Below, piece by piece: positions 55,621-64,000 of a stretch of 64,000 bases of DNA (within the stretch, counting starts at the first letter, position 1; the number at the start of each line of letters is the position of its first letter). Origin of the DNA: Marinobacter arenosus (GTDB taxonomy: Bacteria; Pseudomonadota; Gammaproteobacteria; Pseudomonadales; Oleiphilaceae); the NCBI RefSeq assembly GCF_019264345.1, contig NZ_JAHVAO010000001.1:2790001-2854000 (forward strand). The letters run 5' to 3'. The notes beneath the pieces are model-generated. The model was not told the origin of the DNA. It did not search any database and was given only the letters and a program-made list of their open reading frames with translations. The translations under genes were made by a program, and so were the position numbers.

Positions 55621-56742
55621 ATGTCCGCCACCATTCAATCCATCGAAGCGATACTGGTCGATATCCCGACCATCCGCCCTCACAAGCTTTCCATGACAAC
55701 CATGGGGGTTCAGAGCATGGTGATCGTGCGGATGAAGGACTCCGATGGCATCGAGGGACTGGGCGAAGCCACGACCATCGGTGGACTGGCCTACGGTCCG
55801 GAAAGCCCCGAAAGCGTGAAACTTACCATTGATACCTATTTCAAATCGCAACTGATTGGCCAGCCCGCCGGCAACATCAATACCCTGAGGGTAATGTTAA
55901 ACCGCTCGACCCGGGGCAACAACCTGGCCAAGTCGGCCATTGAAACCGCGTTGCTGGATCTTCAGGGCAAGCGCCTGAATCGCCCGGTCTCCGATCTGCT
56001 TGGCGGTTCCGTCCACCAGCACCTTCCGGTGCTCTGGACCCTGGCGAGTGGCGATACCGGCAAGGACATCGAGGAAGCCCTCGGCCTGATCGAAACCCGT
56101 CGTCACTGCGATTTCAAACTGAAGATCGGTTCCCGCGCCCTGATGGACGACGTGCGCCACGTGGCGGCAATCAAGGATGCGGTGGGCGAAAGTGCCAGTG
56201 TCCGGGTGGACGTGAATCAGGCTTGGGACGAGGCCACCGCCGCCAGGGGGATGGCGGAACTGCAGGCCGCAGGCATTGATCTGGTGGAGCAGCCGACACC
56301 GATGAAAGACTACGCCGCCCTGGCGCGCCTGTCGGACAAATTCCATATCCCCATTCTCGCGGACGAAGCCGTCGCAGATGCCAAGGATTTGTACAACCTG
56401 GCCGCAGCCGGCTTTTCCGGCGCCGTCGCCATGAAAATTGCCAAGGCCGGTGGTCCGATTCGCGCCCTGGAGCAGGCAGCGGTCGCCCAGGCCGCCGGTA
56501 TCGGTCTGTATGGCGGCACCATGCTGGAGGGCACCATCGGTTCCGCCGCGTCGCTGCACGCCTGGTCCACCCTCGAAAACCTGCACTGGGGTACCGAGAT
56601 GTTTGGTCCTCTGCTGATGAAAGACGACATCGTGGCCACGCCCCTGAATTTCCATGACAACGGGGTCGACCTGCCAAAAGGCCCGGGCCTGGGCATCGCA
56701 CTCGACGAAGACAAACTGGCCCATTACCGCCGGAAAGCCTGA
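55621..56742 (+). CDS. catB: Muconate cycloisomerase
   Basis: The 373-residue enolase-superfamily enzyme turns cis,cis-muconate into muconolactone. It has the catalytic lysines Lys166 and Lys168 (FKLKIG), and metal ligands Asp198 (RVDVNQAWD), Glu223 (LVEQPTP) and Asp248 (LADEAVA), all at the places known for Pseudomonas CatB. GGAG is five bases before ATG 55621. It leads catBCA, divergent from catR. Confidence 0.93.
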   Translation: MSATIQSIEAILVDIPTIRPHKLSMTTMGVQSMVIVRMKDSDGIEGLGEATTIGGLAYGPESPESVKLTIDTYFKSQLIGQPAGNINTLRVMLNRSTRGNNLAKSAIETALLDLQGKRLNRPVSDLLGGSVHQHLPVLWTLASGDTGKDIEEALGLIETRRHCDFKLKIGSRALMDDVRHVAAIKDAVGESASVRVDVNQAWDEATAARGMAELQAAGIDLVEQPTPMKDYAALARLSDKFHIPILADEAVADAKDLYNLAAAGFSGAVAMKIAKAGGPIRALEQAAVAQAAGIGLYGGTMLEGTIGSAASLHAWSTLENLHWGTEMFGPLLMKDDIVATPLNFHDNGVDLPKGPGLGIALDEDKLAHYRRKA

Positions 56743-56776
56743 GGCACCGGAACGCTCTGAAAACGGAGGAAAGTAC

Positions 56777-57067
56777 ATGCTGTTCAAAGTTGAGATGAAG
56801 GTGAACATCCCCCACGACATGCCCGCCGACGTAGCCGCGGACATCAAGGCCCGGGAGAAAGCCTACGCCCAGGGTCTGCAGGACCAGGGCAAGTGGCGTC
56901 ACCTCTGGCGGGTGGCCGGCAGCTACGCCAACGTCAGCATCTTTGATGTGGAGGACAACGCCGAATTGCAGGAGTTGATCAGCAACCTGCCGCTGTTCCC
57001 CTACATGGATATCACTGTCGCGCCCCTGTGCCGACATCCGTCCTCGATCCATGAGGACGACCGTTAA
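56777..57067 (+). CDS. catC: Muconolactone delta-isomerase
   Basis: The 96-residue enzyme (family length about 96) begins MLFKVEMKVNIPHDMP, a CatC hallmark. It shifts the double bond of muconolactone to give 3-oxoadipate enol-lactone, the PcaD substrate. ACGGAGGAAAG gives a strong ribosome site; a longer frame from 56654 would overlap catB and is rejected. Confidence 0.93.
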   Translation: MLFKVEMKVNIPHDMPADVAADIKAREKAYAQGLQDQGKWRHLWRVAGSYANVSIFDVEDNAELQELISNLPLFPYMDITVAPLCRHPSSIHEDDR

Positions 57068-57136
57068 ACCCAACGCACCGTTGCCAACCGAAGAGCTGTT
57101 TTGAGCAACAACAACAAGAGTACGAGGAGACCAACA

Positions 57137-58078
57137 ATGACCGTTAAAACCATGCAAACTGCGGAAGTGAAGGACCTGCTGGAGAAAGTTGCCGGCTTCA
57201 ACACGGACGGTGGGAACGAACGGGTGAAGAAGATTGTTCACCGGGTTATGCACGATGTTTTTCAGATTATCGAAGACTTTGATGTCACTCCGGATGAATT
57301 CTGGCAAGCCGTGTACTACGTAAACGAACTGGGCCAGAACGGTGAGGCCGCCCTGTTGGCACCGGGCCTGGGTATGGACAAGTACCTGGACATCCGGCTT
57401 GACGCGGAAGATGAGCAGGCAGGCCTGGACGGCGGCACGCCGCGCACCATCGAAGGCCCGCTGTACGTGGCCGGTGCGCCCAAAAGCGACGGTTTCGCCC
57501 GCATGGATGATGGCTCCGATGAGAACGCCGAGACCATGATCCTGACCGGTCAGGTGACTGACGAGAACGGTCACCCTGTTACCAACGCCGTGGTTGACGT
57601 GTGGCACGCGGACACCAAGGGTGCCTACTCCTACTTCGATCAGTCACAGAGCGAGTACAACCTGCGTCGCCGGATCGTCACCGATGAGAATGGCCGTTAC
57701 ACCGCCCGCTCCATCATCCCGTCCGGTTACGGCTGCCCGCCCGAGGGTTCCACCCAGGCGCTGCTGAACCTGTTGGGCCGTCATGGCAACCGTCCGGCGC
57801 ACATCCACTTCTTTATCTCCAAGCCGGGCTTCAAACACCTGACCACCCAGATCAACCTGGCTGGTGATGAGTACACCTACGATGACTTTGCCTTCGCGAC
57901 CCGGGACGAGCTGGTGGTTGACGCCAACCGCATTGAGGACCCCGCCAGGGCCGAGGCATTCGGCCTGAACGCGCCGTTCACCGAGGTGGAGTTCAATATC
58001 CAGCTGGTGTCGACCGACAAGCCGGAGCTCCAGACCCGTCACGAGCGCAAGCGCGCACTGGAGGGTGAGGCGGCCTGA
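57137..58078 (+). CDS. catA: Catechol 1,2-dioxygenase
   Basis: The 313-residue intradiol enzyme opens catechol to cis,cis-muconate using ferric iron. Iron ligands are visible as Tyr164 (GAYSYFD), Tyr198 (PSGYGCPP), His222 and His224 (RPAHIHFF). The N-terminal helical domain (about 1-100) mediates dimer formation. GAGGAG lies about nine bases before ATG 57137. It follows catC by 69 bases and precedes benA by 123, with a hairpin between. Confidence 0.94.
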   Translation: MTVKTMQTAEVKDLLEKVAGFNTDGGNERVKKIVHRVMHDVFQIIEDFDVTPDEFWQAVYYVNELGQNGEAALLAPGLGMDKYLDIRLDAEDEQAGLDGGTPRTIEGPLYVAGAPKSDGFARMDDGSDENAETMILTGQVTDENGHPVTNAVVDVWHADTKGAYSYFDQSQSEYNLRRRIVTDENGRYTARSIIPSGYGCPPEGSTQALLNLLGRHGNRPAHIHFFISKPGFKHLTTQINLAGDEYTYDDFAFATRDELVVDANRIEDPARAEAFGLNAPFTEVEFNIQLVSTDKPELQTRHERKRALEGEAA

Positions 58079-58122
58079 ACGGCCTCTTCCACCGACACCC
58101 AAGGTTCATCGTTTTTGTGATC

Positions 58123-58146
58123 GGCCACCCCGAAAACGGGGTGGCC
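58123..58146 (+). other. Hairpin between catA and benA
   Basis: GGCCACCCCG, AAAA loop, CGGGGTGGCC: a perfect ten-base stem with a tetraloop. No T run follows, so it is more likely an attenuator, partial terminator or RNA-processing point than a full terminator. Confidence 0.6.
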
Positions 58147-58201
58147 CGGGGAGACTCACGCCCGAAACCGGGCATCACAAGAACAAGAGGAGTGAGATGA
58201 C

Positions 58202-59578
58202 ATGAGCAACAAACTTGAACAACTCGCAGACAAGGTCCGCAATGCGGTGGTCGCGGACCCGGAAACCGGTCGCTACCAGTGCGATCGCGGTATCTTCACC
58301 GACCGCGAACTGTTTGACCTGGAAATGAAGTACATCTTCGAAGGCAACTGGGTCTACCTGGCCCACGAGAGTCAGATCCCGAACCCGGGCGACTACTTCA
58401 CAGTGACCGTCGGGCGTCAGCCGGTGATCATCACCCGGACCAAGGCGGGCGATCTGAAAGCCATCCTGAACACCTGCTCCCACCGTGGCGCCACCCTTTG
58501 CCGCAAGAAGCGCGGCAACAAGACCTCGTTCACCTGTCCGTTCCACGGCTGGACCTTCAGCAACGATGGTCGACTGCTGAAAGCGAAGGACCAGAAGAAG
58601 GGCGGCTACCCGGAACAGTTCAACACCGACGGTTCCCACGATCTCAAAGAGATGCCCAAGTTCGGCAATTACCGTGGTTTCCTGTTCGGCAGCCTGAATG
58701 CCGATGTACTGCCCCTGGAGGAGCACCTGGGCGAGACCACCAAGATCATCGACAACATCGTCGACCAGTCCGAGGACGGTCTGGAGATTCTGCGCGGCAG
58801 CTCCACCTACACCTATGAGGGTAACTGGAAACTGACCGCCGAGAATGGCGCCGACGGCTATCACGTCAGCACCGTGCACTGGAACTACCTGTCCACCATG
58901 GGCCAGCGCAACTATGAAAAGGGCGGCACCGAGGCCGTGGACGCCAAGAGCTGGTCGGCCGAAGGCGGTTTCTACTCCTTTGAGAACGGCCACATGATGC
59001 TCTGGACGCGCCTGCTCAACCCTGAGGTTCGTCCGATCTTCAGCCAGCTGGAGCGACTGGAAAAAACCTACGGTGAGGCCCGTGCCGATTCCATCGTCCG
59101 TACCACCAAGAATCTGTGCCTGTATCCGAACGTGTACCTGATGGACCAGTTCTCCACACAGATCCGGGTCACCCGCCCGATCGACGTGAACAAGACCGAG
59201 GTCACCATCTACGCGTTCGGTCCGAAGAACGAGCCGGCTGAGCTGCGCACCAAGCGCATTCGACAGTACGAGGACTTCTTCAACGTGTCCGGCATGGGCA
59301 CACCGGACGACCTGGAGGAATTCCGCGCCTGCCAGAGTGGCTACGAAGCCCGCGACGCGCGCTGGAACGACATGAGCCGGGGCGCCGCTCATTGGATCGA
59401 CGGGCCGGACGACCATGCCAACCAGCTGGACATGAAGCCGACCATGAGTGGCTCCAAGCCCGAAGACGAAGGCCTGTACGTGAACCATCACAAGCACTGG
59501 CAGGACGAGATGATCCGTGCCATTGATGCCGAGCGTGCCCGTTTCATCCCCGTGACCGAAGAGGAGGCGTCCGCATGA
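58202..59578 (+). CDS. benA: Benzoate 1,2-dioxygenase large subunit
   Basis: The 458-residue oxygenase subunit binds a Rieske 2Fe-2S cluster through Cys92, His94, Cys112 and His115 ([17 protein letters not shown]). Mononuclear iron sits in the later motif [13 protein letters not shown]. With BenB and BenC it adds two oxygen atoms to benzoate, giving the 1,2-cis-diol. GAGGAG upstream supports the ATG. First of benABCD. Confidence 0.94.
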   Translation: MSNKLEQLADKVRNAVVADPETGRYQCDRGIFTDRELFDLEMKYIFEGNWVYLAHESQIPNPGDYFTVTVGRQPVIITRTKAGDLKAILNTCSHRGATLCRKKRGNKTSFTCPFHGWTFSNDGRLLKAKDQKKGGYPEQFNTDGSHDLKEMPKFGNYRGFLFGSLNADVLPLEEHLGETTKIIDNIVDQSEDGLEILRGSSTYTYEGNWKLTAENGADGYHVSTVHWNYLSTMGQRNYEKGGTEAVDAKSWSAEGGFYSFENGHMMLWTRLLNPEVRPIFSQLERLEKTYGEARADSIVRTTKNLCLYPNVYLMDQFSTQIRVTRPIDVNKTEVTIYAFGPKNEPAELRTKRIRQYEDFFNVSGMGTPDDLEEFRACQSGYEARDARWNDMSRGAAHWIDGPDDHANQLDMKPTMSGSKPEDEGLYVNHHKHWQDEMIRAIDAERARFIPVTEEEASA

Positions 59579-60066
59579 GCCTTAGCTACCACGATATCGA
59601 GCAGTTCATCCTCCGTGAGGCCCGCTACCTGGACGATCGCGACTGGGACCGCTGGCTGGAGTGTTACCACGAGGACGTCACCTACTGGATGCCGGCCTGG
59701 GATGACAATGACGAGCTGACCGAGGATCCGCAAAGCGAGATCTCGCTCATCTATTACCCCAGCAAGGATGGTCTTGAGGATCGGGTCTACCGACTGAAGA
59801 CGGAGCGCTCCGGCGCCAGTTCCCTGCCGGAACCGCGTACCAATCACTTCATCAGCGGCCTGGAAATTCTGTCCCAGGACGACAACGAAGTGCAGCTCCG
59901 GTTCAACTGGCTGACCAAGTCCTACCGGTACCAGAAAACCCAGGAATACTACGGAACGTCTTTCTACACCCTGGATGTGCGTGGCGGCGAGCCACTGATC
60001 CGGTTCAAGAAAATCGTTCTGACCAACGATTGCATCAATCAGGTGGTGGACGTTTACCACCTGTAA
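59575..60066 (+). CDS. benB: Benzoate 1,2-dioxygenase small subunit
   Basis: The 163-residue beta subunit ([30 protein letters not shown]) has the NTF2-like fold of ring-hydroxylating oxygenase small subunits and gives structure to the alpha3beta3 enzyme. It overlaps benA by four bases (ATGA). Length is typical. Confidence 0.93.
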   Translation: MSLSYHDIEQFILREARYLDDRDWDRWLECYHEDVTYWMPAWDDNDELTEDPQSEISLIYYPSKDGLEDRVYRLKTERSGASSLPEPRTNHFISGLEILSQDDNEVQLRFNWLTKSYRYQKTQEYYGTSFYTLDVRGGEPLIRFKKIVLTNDCINQVVDVYHL

Positions 60067-60086
60067 TTGATGGGGAGAGCAGCATC

Positions 60087-61115
60087 ATGAGTTACAACAT
60101 CGCACTGAACTTTGAAGACGGCGTTACCCGGTTTGTCTCCTGCAACGAGGGCGAGACGGTTCTGGATGCCGCCTACCGTGCGCAGATCAATCTGCCCATG
60201 GACTGTTCCGATGGCGTCTGCGGCACCTGCAAGGGTGCCTGCCATCAGGGCAACTTCGACCTGGGGGACGAATACATCGACGAGGCGCTGTCCGACGAGG
60301 AACTCGAGCAGGGCATGATCCTGACCTGCCAGATGGTGCCCTCCAGCGATTGCGTGGTCGAAGTCCCGGTGGCGTCCACCCTGTGCAAGACCGGCAATGC
60401 CGAAGTCACCGGCACGGTGGCCGAGGTGAACCTGATTTCGCCCACGTCCATCGAGCTGAAAATTACCTCGGACGACGACATCGCGTTCCTGCCCGGGCAG
60501 TACGTGAATATCCAGGTGCCGGGTACGGATCAGACCCGCGCCTATTCCTTCAGCTCCAAACCCGGCAGCCGGGATCTGAGCTTCCTGATCCGGAACGTGC
60601 CGGGCGGGTTGATGAGCTCCTGGCTGGTGGGCAAGGCCCGCACCGGTGACAAGGTCACCCTGACCGGCCCGATGGGCAGTTTCTACCTGCGCCCCATCGA
60701 GCGACCGGTCCTGATGTTGGCAGGCGGTACCGGCCTGGCGCCGTTCCTGGCCAAGCTGGAACACATGAAGGCCAATGGTTGTGACCTGCCAGCGCACCTG
60801 GTGTATGGCGTGAGCAACGAGGATGACCTGGTGTGCCTGGATATCCTCGACCGCTTTGCCGGGGAGTTGGACAACTTCAGTTATGTCACCTGTGTCTCCA
60901 GCGACGACAGCGATCATCCGCGCAAGGGCTATGTCACCCATCACATGGACCAGGCCCCGCTGAACGACGGCGATGTGGACGTCTATCTGTGCGGGCCGCC
61001 ACCGATGGTGGATTCGGTGCTTGGATTCTTCCGGGAGAAAGGCATCCAGCCGAACTCGTTCCACTACGAGAAGTTCACCCCGAGTGCGCCGGCCGCCGAG
61101 GAGAAGGTCGCATGA
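60087..61115 (+). CDS. benC: Benzoate dioxygenase reductase
   Basis: The 342-residue electron-transfer protein has an N-terminal plant-type 2Fe-2S domain (CSDGVCGTCKGAC, later LTC), an FAD domain (RAYSFSS) and an NADH domain (LAGGTGLAPF; YLCGPPPMV). It passes electrons from NADH to BenAB. ATG 60087 with GGGGAGAGC before is chosen over 60030, which would overlap benB. Confidence 0.93.
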   Translation: MSYNIALNFEDGVTRFVSCNEGETVLDAAYRAQINLPMDCSDGVCGTCKGACHQGNFDLGDEYIDEALSDEELEQGMILTCQMVPSSDCVVEVPVASTLCKTGNAEVTGTVAEVNLISPTSIELKITSDDDIAFLPGQYVNIQVPGTDQTRAYSFSSKPGSRDLSFLIRNVPGGLMSSWLVGKARTGDKVTLTGPMGSFYLRPIERPVLMLAGGTGLAPFLAKLEHMKANGCDLPAHLVYGVSNEDDLVCLDILDRFAGELDNFSYVTCVSSDDSDHPRKGYVTHHMDQAPLNDGDVDVYLCGPPPMVDSVLGFFREKGIQPNSFHYEKFTPSAPAAEEKVA

Positions 61116-61891
61116 AAGCGCGATTCACGGACAAGGTGATGGTGATCACCGGCGCGGCCCAGGGCATTGGCAAGCGCGTTGCCGAGCTGGCCGCCGCCGA
61201 GGGCGCGCGGCTGCTGGTGGTGGACATTGCGGACTACGTCCAGGGTGTGGCGGCGGAGCTTCGTGATCAGGGCGCGGACACCGTGGCGGTCCAGGCCAAC
61301 CTGGAAACCTGGGCCGGCGCCGAAACCGTCATGGCGGAGGCCCACAAGCATTTCGGCCGCATCGACATCCTGATCAATAACGTCGGCGGAACGATCTGGG
61401 CCCAGCCTTTCGAGCATTACACGCCGGAGCAGATCGAAAAGGAAATCCAGCGCTCGCTGTTCACCACCCTGTGGAGCTGTCGCGCCGTGCTGCCCTACAT
61501 GCTGGAGCAGAAAGGCGGGGTAATCGTGAACGTGTCGTCGGTGGCAACCCGGGGGCTGATGCGAGTGCCCTACGGCGCAGCCAAGGGCGGCGTCAATGCC
61601 ATGACCGTGAACATGGCGTATGAGTATGCCGGCCACAACATCCGGGTGAATGCTGCGGCACCGGGCGGTACCGAGGCGCCACCGCGTCTGACACCGCGCA
61701 ATGCCAGCGAGCAGAGCGACCAGGAAAAGGCGTGGTACCAGACGCTGGTCGACCAGACCACGGAAAACAGCTTCATGCACCGTTACGGAACCCTGGACGA
61801 ACAGGCCGAACCGATTCTGTTTCTGGCATCAGACGCCTCGTCCTACATGACCGGGACCGTCCTGCCGGTGGCAGGCGGGGACCTGGGCTAG
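61112..61891 (+). CDS. benD: Benzoate diol dehydrogenase
   Basis: The 259-residue short-chain dehydrogenase has the NAD motif TGAAQGIG at 13-20, NNVGG and the catalytic Ser, Tyr and Lys in NVSSVATRG and PYGAAKGG. It oxidises the cis-diol from BenABC to catechol with loss of carbon dioxide. Overlaps benC by four bases; GAGGAGAAGG lies before it. Confidence 0.92.
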   Translation: MKARFTDKVMVITGAAQGIGKRVAELAAAEGARLLVVDIADYVQGVAAELRDQGADTVAVQANLETWAGAETVMAEAHKHFGRIDILINNVGGTIWAQPFEHYTPEQIEKEIQRSLFTTLWSCRAVLPYMLEQKGGVIVNVSSVATRGLMRVPYGAAKGGVNAMTVNMAYEYAGHNIRVNAAAPGGTEAPPRLTPRNASEQSDQEKAWYQTLVDQTTENSFMHRYGTLDEQAEPILFLASDASSYMTGTVLPVAGGDLG

Positions 61892-61953
61892 AACCGCCCG
61901 GATCAACCCATTCCATTAACTCCGCACAAGAACAACAGCGGGAGTGAGAGATC

Positions 61954-63303
61954 ATGAGAAACATCGACGTAAACGACGTTATCGATAACGCCGCCTTCAA
62001 CCGATTCCACTGGAAGGTGCTCTTCTGGTGCACCCTGATCATCATCTTTGATGGCTACGACCTGGTGATCTACGGTGTGGTGTTGCCGCTGCTGATGGAG
62101 CAGTGGGGCCTGAACCCCTATGTTGCCGGGCTTCTGGGCAGCAGCGCTCTGTTTGGCATGATGTTCGGGGCCATGGGCTTTGGCATGCTGTCGGACCGGC
62201 TGGGCCGAAAGAACGTGATCATTGCCTGTGTGGTGCTGTTCAGCGTTACCACGGTGATCAACGGGTTTGCCACCACGCCCTGGCAGTTCGGTATCCTGCG
62301 CTTCATTGCCGGCCTGGGTATCGGCGGTGTGATGCCCAACGTGGTCTCACTGATGAGTGAATACTCACCGGCGCGCAAGCGCAGCACGCTGGTGGCGCTG
62401 ATGTTCAGTGGCTACGCCGTGGGCGGCATGATGTCGGCCGGCCTGGGTATCTGGATCGTGCCCAACTTCGGGTGGGAGATCATGTTCTACCTGGCCGTCG
62501 TGCCCATGCTGATGCTGCCATTCATGCTGAAATTCCTGCCGGAGTCCGTGGCCTTCCTGATGGCGAAAAAGCGGGACGATGAAGCACGGCGTATTCTCCA
62601 GCAGGTTGCACCCTTCAGGGACATCAACGAGCTGGACCGGCTGACTTTTCCAGCCACCACCGACAGCAAGGCGCCCGTACTGGAGCTGTTCCGGGGTGGC
62701 CGGGCCATGAGCACCCTGATGTTCTGGACCGCGTTCTTCTGCTGCCTGCTGATGGTCTATGCGCTGGGGTCCTGGCTGCCCAAGCTGATGTCCAACGCCG
62801 GCTATGCCCTGAGTTCAAGCCTGATGTTCCTGATGGTCCTGAACGTAGGCGCGATCATCGGTGCCGTGGGTGGGGGCTGGCTGGCCGACCGGTTTTCCCT
62901 GCGCTCGGTGCTGGTGAGTTTCTTTGTACTCGGGTCGGGCTCGCTGGTCCTGCTCGGCTATGAGAGCCCGATGTGGTTCCTGTACACGCTGATGGGCGTG
63001 GCGGGCGCGACCACCATTGGCTCCCAGATCCTGCTGTACGCCTATGTGGCCCAGTATTACCCGACCAGTATCCGTTCCACTGGCCTGGGTTGGGCGTCGG
63101 GTATCGGCCGCAACGGTGCGATTGTCGGGCCCATGCTTGGCGGAACCCTGCTGGCTCTGGCGCTGCCGCACCACATGAACTTCCTGGCGCTGGCCATTCC
63201 GGGCGTCATCGCAACCGTTGCCGTCGCGCTGGTGGGGCGCAAGGCTTCCCGGTTCAGAACCACAGAGCCTGTGCGGCGTTCGGCCGCGGTTGCGAGTAAC
63301 TGA
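61954..63303 (+). CDS. benK: Benzoate MFS symporter (AAHS family)
   Basis: The 449-residue transporter has 12 helices and the AAHS hallmark DGYDLVIYGVVLP in helix 1, plus the MFS loop GMLSDRLGRKN. The AAHS family takes up aromatic acids with protons. It lies 62 bases after benD with a GGGAG site and likely shares its transcript. A terminator follows it. Confidence 0.9.
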   Translation: MRNIDVNDVIDNAAFNRFHWKVLFWCTLIIIFDGYDLVIYGVVLPLLMEQWGLNPYVAGLLGSSALFGMMFGAMGFGMLSDRLGRKNVIIACVVLFSVTTVINGFATTPWQFGILRFIAGLGIGGVMPNVVSLMSEYSPARKRSTLVALMFSGYAVGGMMSAGLGIWIVPNFGWEIMFYLAVVPMLMLPFMLKFLPESVAFLMAKKRDDEARRILQQVAPFRDINELDRLTFPATTDSKAPVLELFRGGRAMSTLMFWTAFFCCLLMVYALGSWLPKLMSNAGYALSSSLMFLMVLNVGAIIGAVGGGWLADRFSLRSVLVSFFVLGSGSLVLLGYESPMWFLYTLMGVAGATTIGSQILLYAYVAQYYPTSIRSTGLGWASGIGRNGAIVGPMLGGTLLALALPHHMNFLALAIPGVIATVAVALVGRKASRFRTTEPVRRSAAVASN

Positions 63304-63352
63304 TTGAGCGTTGTCGTTGTGTCTGGGTAGACAGTCAGTCGTACCCCTCTTT

Positions 63353-63386
63353 GGCCCGAGAGCGTATGCTTGCCGGGCCTTTTTTT
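63353..63386 (+). terminator. Rho-independent terminator after benK
   Basis: GGCCCG and CGGGCC form the base of a hairpin with inner AGC/GCT pairing, followed by seven T. It ends the benK transcript; benE, 33 bases later, must use read-through or a promoter near here. Confidence 0.75.
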
Positions 63387-63418
63387 AATTTTTGATTGGC
63401 CCTCAGTAAGGATTTTTC

Positions 63419-64000
63419 ATGCCTGATGTTATGAAAGACCTGTCGTTATCTGCGGTGGTGGCCGGGTTCCTCGCGGTGCTGGTGTCCTATTCCGGCCCGC
63501 TGGCCATTTTCTTCCAGGCCGGAAGCAGCGCCGGTATCTCGCCGGAAATGATGACGTCCTGGGTCTGGGCGATTTCCATGGGCGCAGCCATCTCCGGCAT
63601 CGTGCTGAGTCTCTGGCTCAAGGCGCCCATCGTGACCGCCTGGTCCGCGCCCGGTACGGCGTTGCTGGTCACCCTGTTTCCCGAACTTTCCCTGAACGAG
63701 GCGGTTGGCGCCTACATCACCGCCGCCGTTATCATTTTCGTCATAGGTGTAACCGGTACCTTCGACGCCTTTGTTCGTGCCATTCCCAAGGGCATCGCCG
63801 CGGGCATGATGGCGGGCATCCTGTTTCAGTTCGGAGTCGGGGCGTTTACCTCCATTGAAACCACCCCGGCCCTGGCTCTGGGGATGCTGGTGGCGTATGT
63901 GGTGTTCCGGCGCCTGCTACCCAAGTACACGCTGGTTTTGCTGCTGATCACCGGCGTGATCCTGGCGGTGGTGCTGGAAGGCGCCTCGCTCTCCGGTGTG
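63419..64000 (+). CDS. benE: Benzoate/proton symporter BenE (3' end outside window)
   Basis: The frame is open through the window end; 194 codons are present. The protein starts MPDVMKDLSLSAVVAGFLAV, has helices and SGPLAIFFQAG and WSAPGTALL segments as in BenE, an inner membrane benzoate carrier. AAGGA seven bases before supports the ATG. BenE and benK together give two single-protein entry routes besides the ABC importer. Confidence 0.88.
   Translation, partial: MPDVMKDLSLSAVVAGFLAVLVSYSGPLAIFFQAGSSAGISPEMMTSWVWAISMGAAISGIVLSLWLKAPIVTAWSAPGTALLVTLFPELSLNEAVGAYITAAVIIFVIGVTGTFDAFVRAIPKGIAAGMMAGILFQFGVGAFTSIETTPALALGMLVAYVVFRRLLPKYTLVLLLITGVILAVVLEGASLSGV

Noticed and set aside
42228..64000. 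Recent horizontal island
   Set aside because: No integrase, tRNA end, direct repeats or insertion sequence were seen, and base composition looks like the rest of the window.

Overview
The window looks like part of the chromosome of a marine, motile, aerobic gammaproteobacterium. Gene content resembles Marinobacter or a close relative; this is an inference from gene content and protein style, not a database match. Evidence includes uniformly high GC, dense overlapping operons, Pomα/β-type sodium stators, an N-type rotary ATPase and a ben-cat-pca aromatic catabolic cluster. No tRNA, rRNA, insertion sequence, prophage or CRISPR array was seen, and no stretch over 300 bases lacks a gene.

Layout. 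1-8.5 kb: the end of a GAF-GGDEF diguanylate cyclase, a persulfide-dioxygenase-like hydrolase with a SulP anion permease, a membrane protein, a PAS-PAS-GGDEF-EAL protein, and a RegBA/PrrBA-type redox two-component pair. 8.7-15.2 kb: a nine-gene N-ATPase operon (atpDCQRBEFAG), with candidate FNR-like and RegA-like sites in its promoter region. 15.3-28.6 kb: two RND adaptor/permease pairs with a small potassium-channel-like gene between them on the other strand, then an ABC ATPase, an FtsX-type permease and an AttH-like lipoprotein. 28.6-32.6 kb: a four-gene set (circularly permuted ATP-grasp, alpha-E, transglutaminase, Anbu proteasome-like peptidase). 32.8-36.5 kb: an ammonium channel with a clear sigma54/NtrC promoter, pomAB stators and a YkvA-like protein. 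36.6-42.1 kb: a DTW-domain tRNA modifier, a DUF6231-like protein, a DASH cryptochrome, glutathione-dependent formaldehyde dehydrogenase, and a MotA/MotB-like pair of unknown role.

42.2-64 kb is one aromatic-acid supercluster. It holds a BenR/XylS-like activator, an IclR regulator, a DcaP-type porin, a branched-chain-type ABC importer (five genes), pcaIJFD with pcaR, catR with catBCA, benABCD, the MFS symporter benK and the start of benE (cut by the window end). Together these genes encode every step from external benzoate to succinyl-CoA plus acetyl-CoA. The protocatechuate branch genes are absent from the window.

The most interesting non-coding signal is a pair of XylS/BenR-type operators. 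Each is two 15-bp repeats 6 bp apart, joined to a -35/-10 promoter, and they lie upstream of the porin gene and of the ABC importer's binding-protein gene. I found no comparable site upstream of benA. This suggests the BenR-like regulator controls aromatic uptake through a porin plus an ABC importer.
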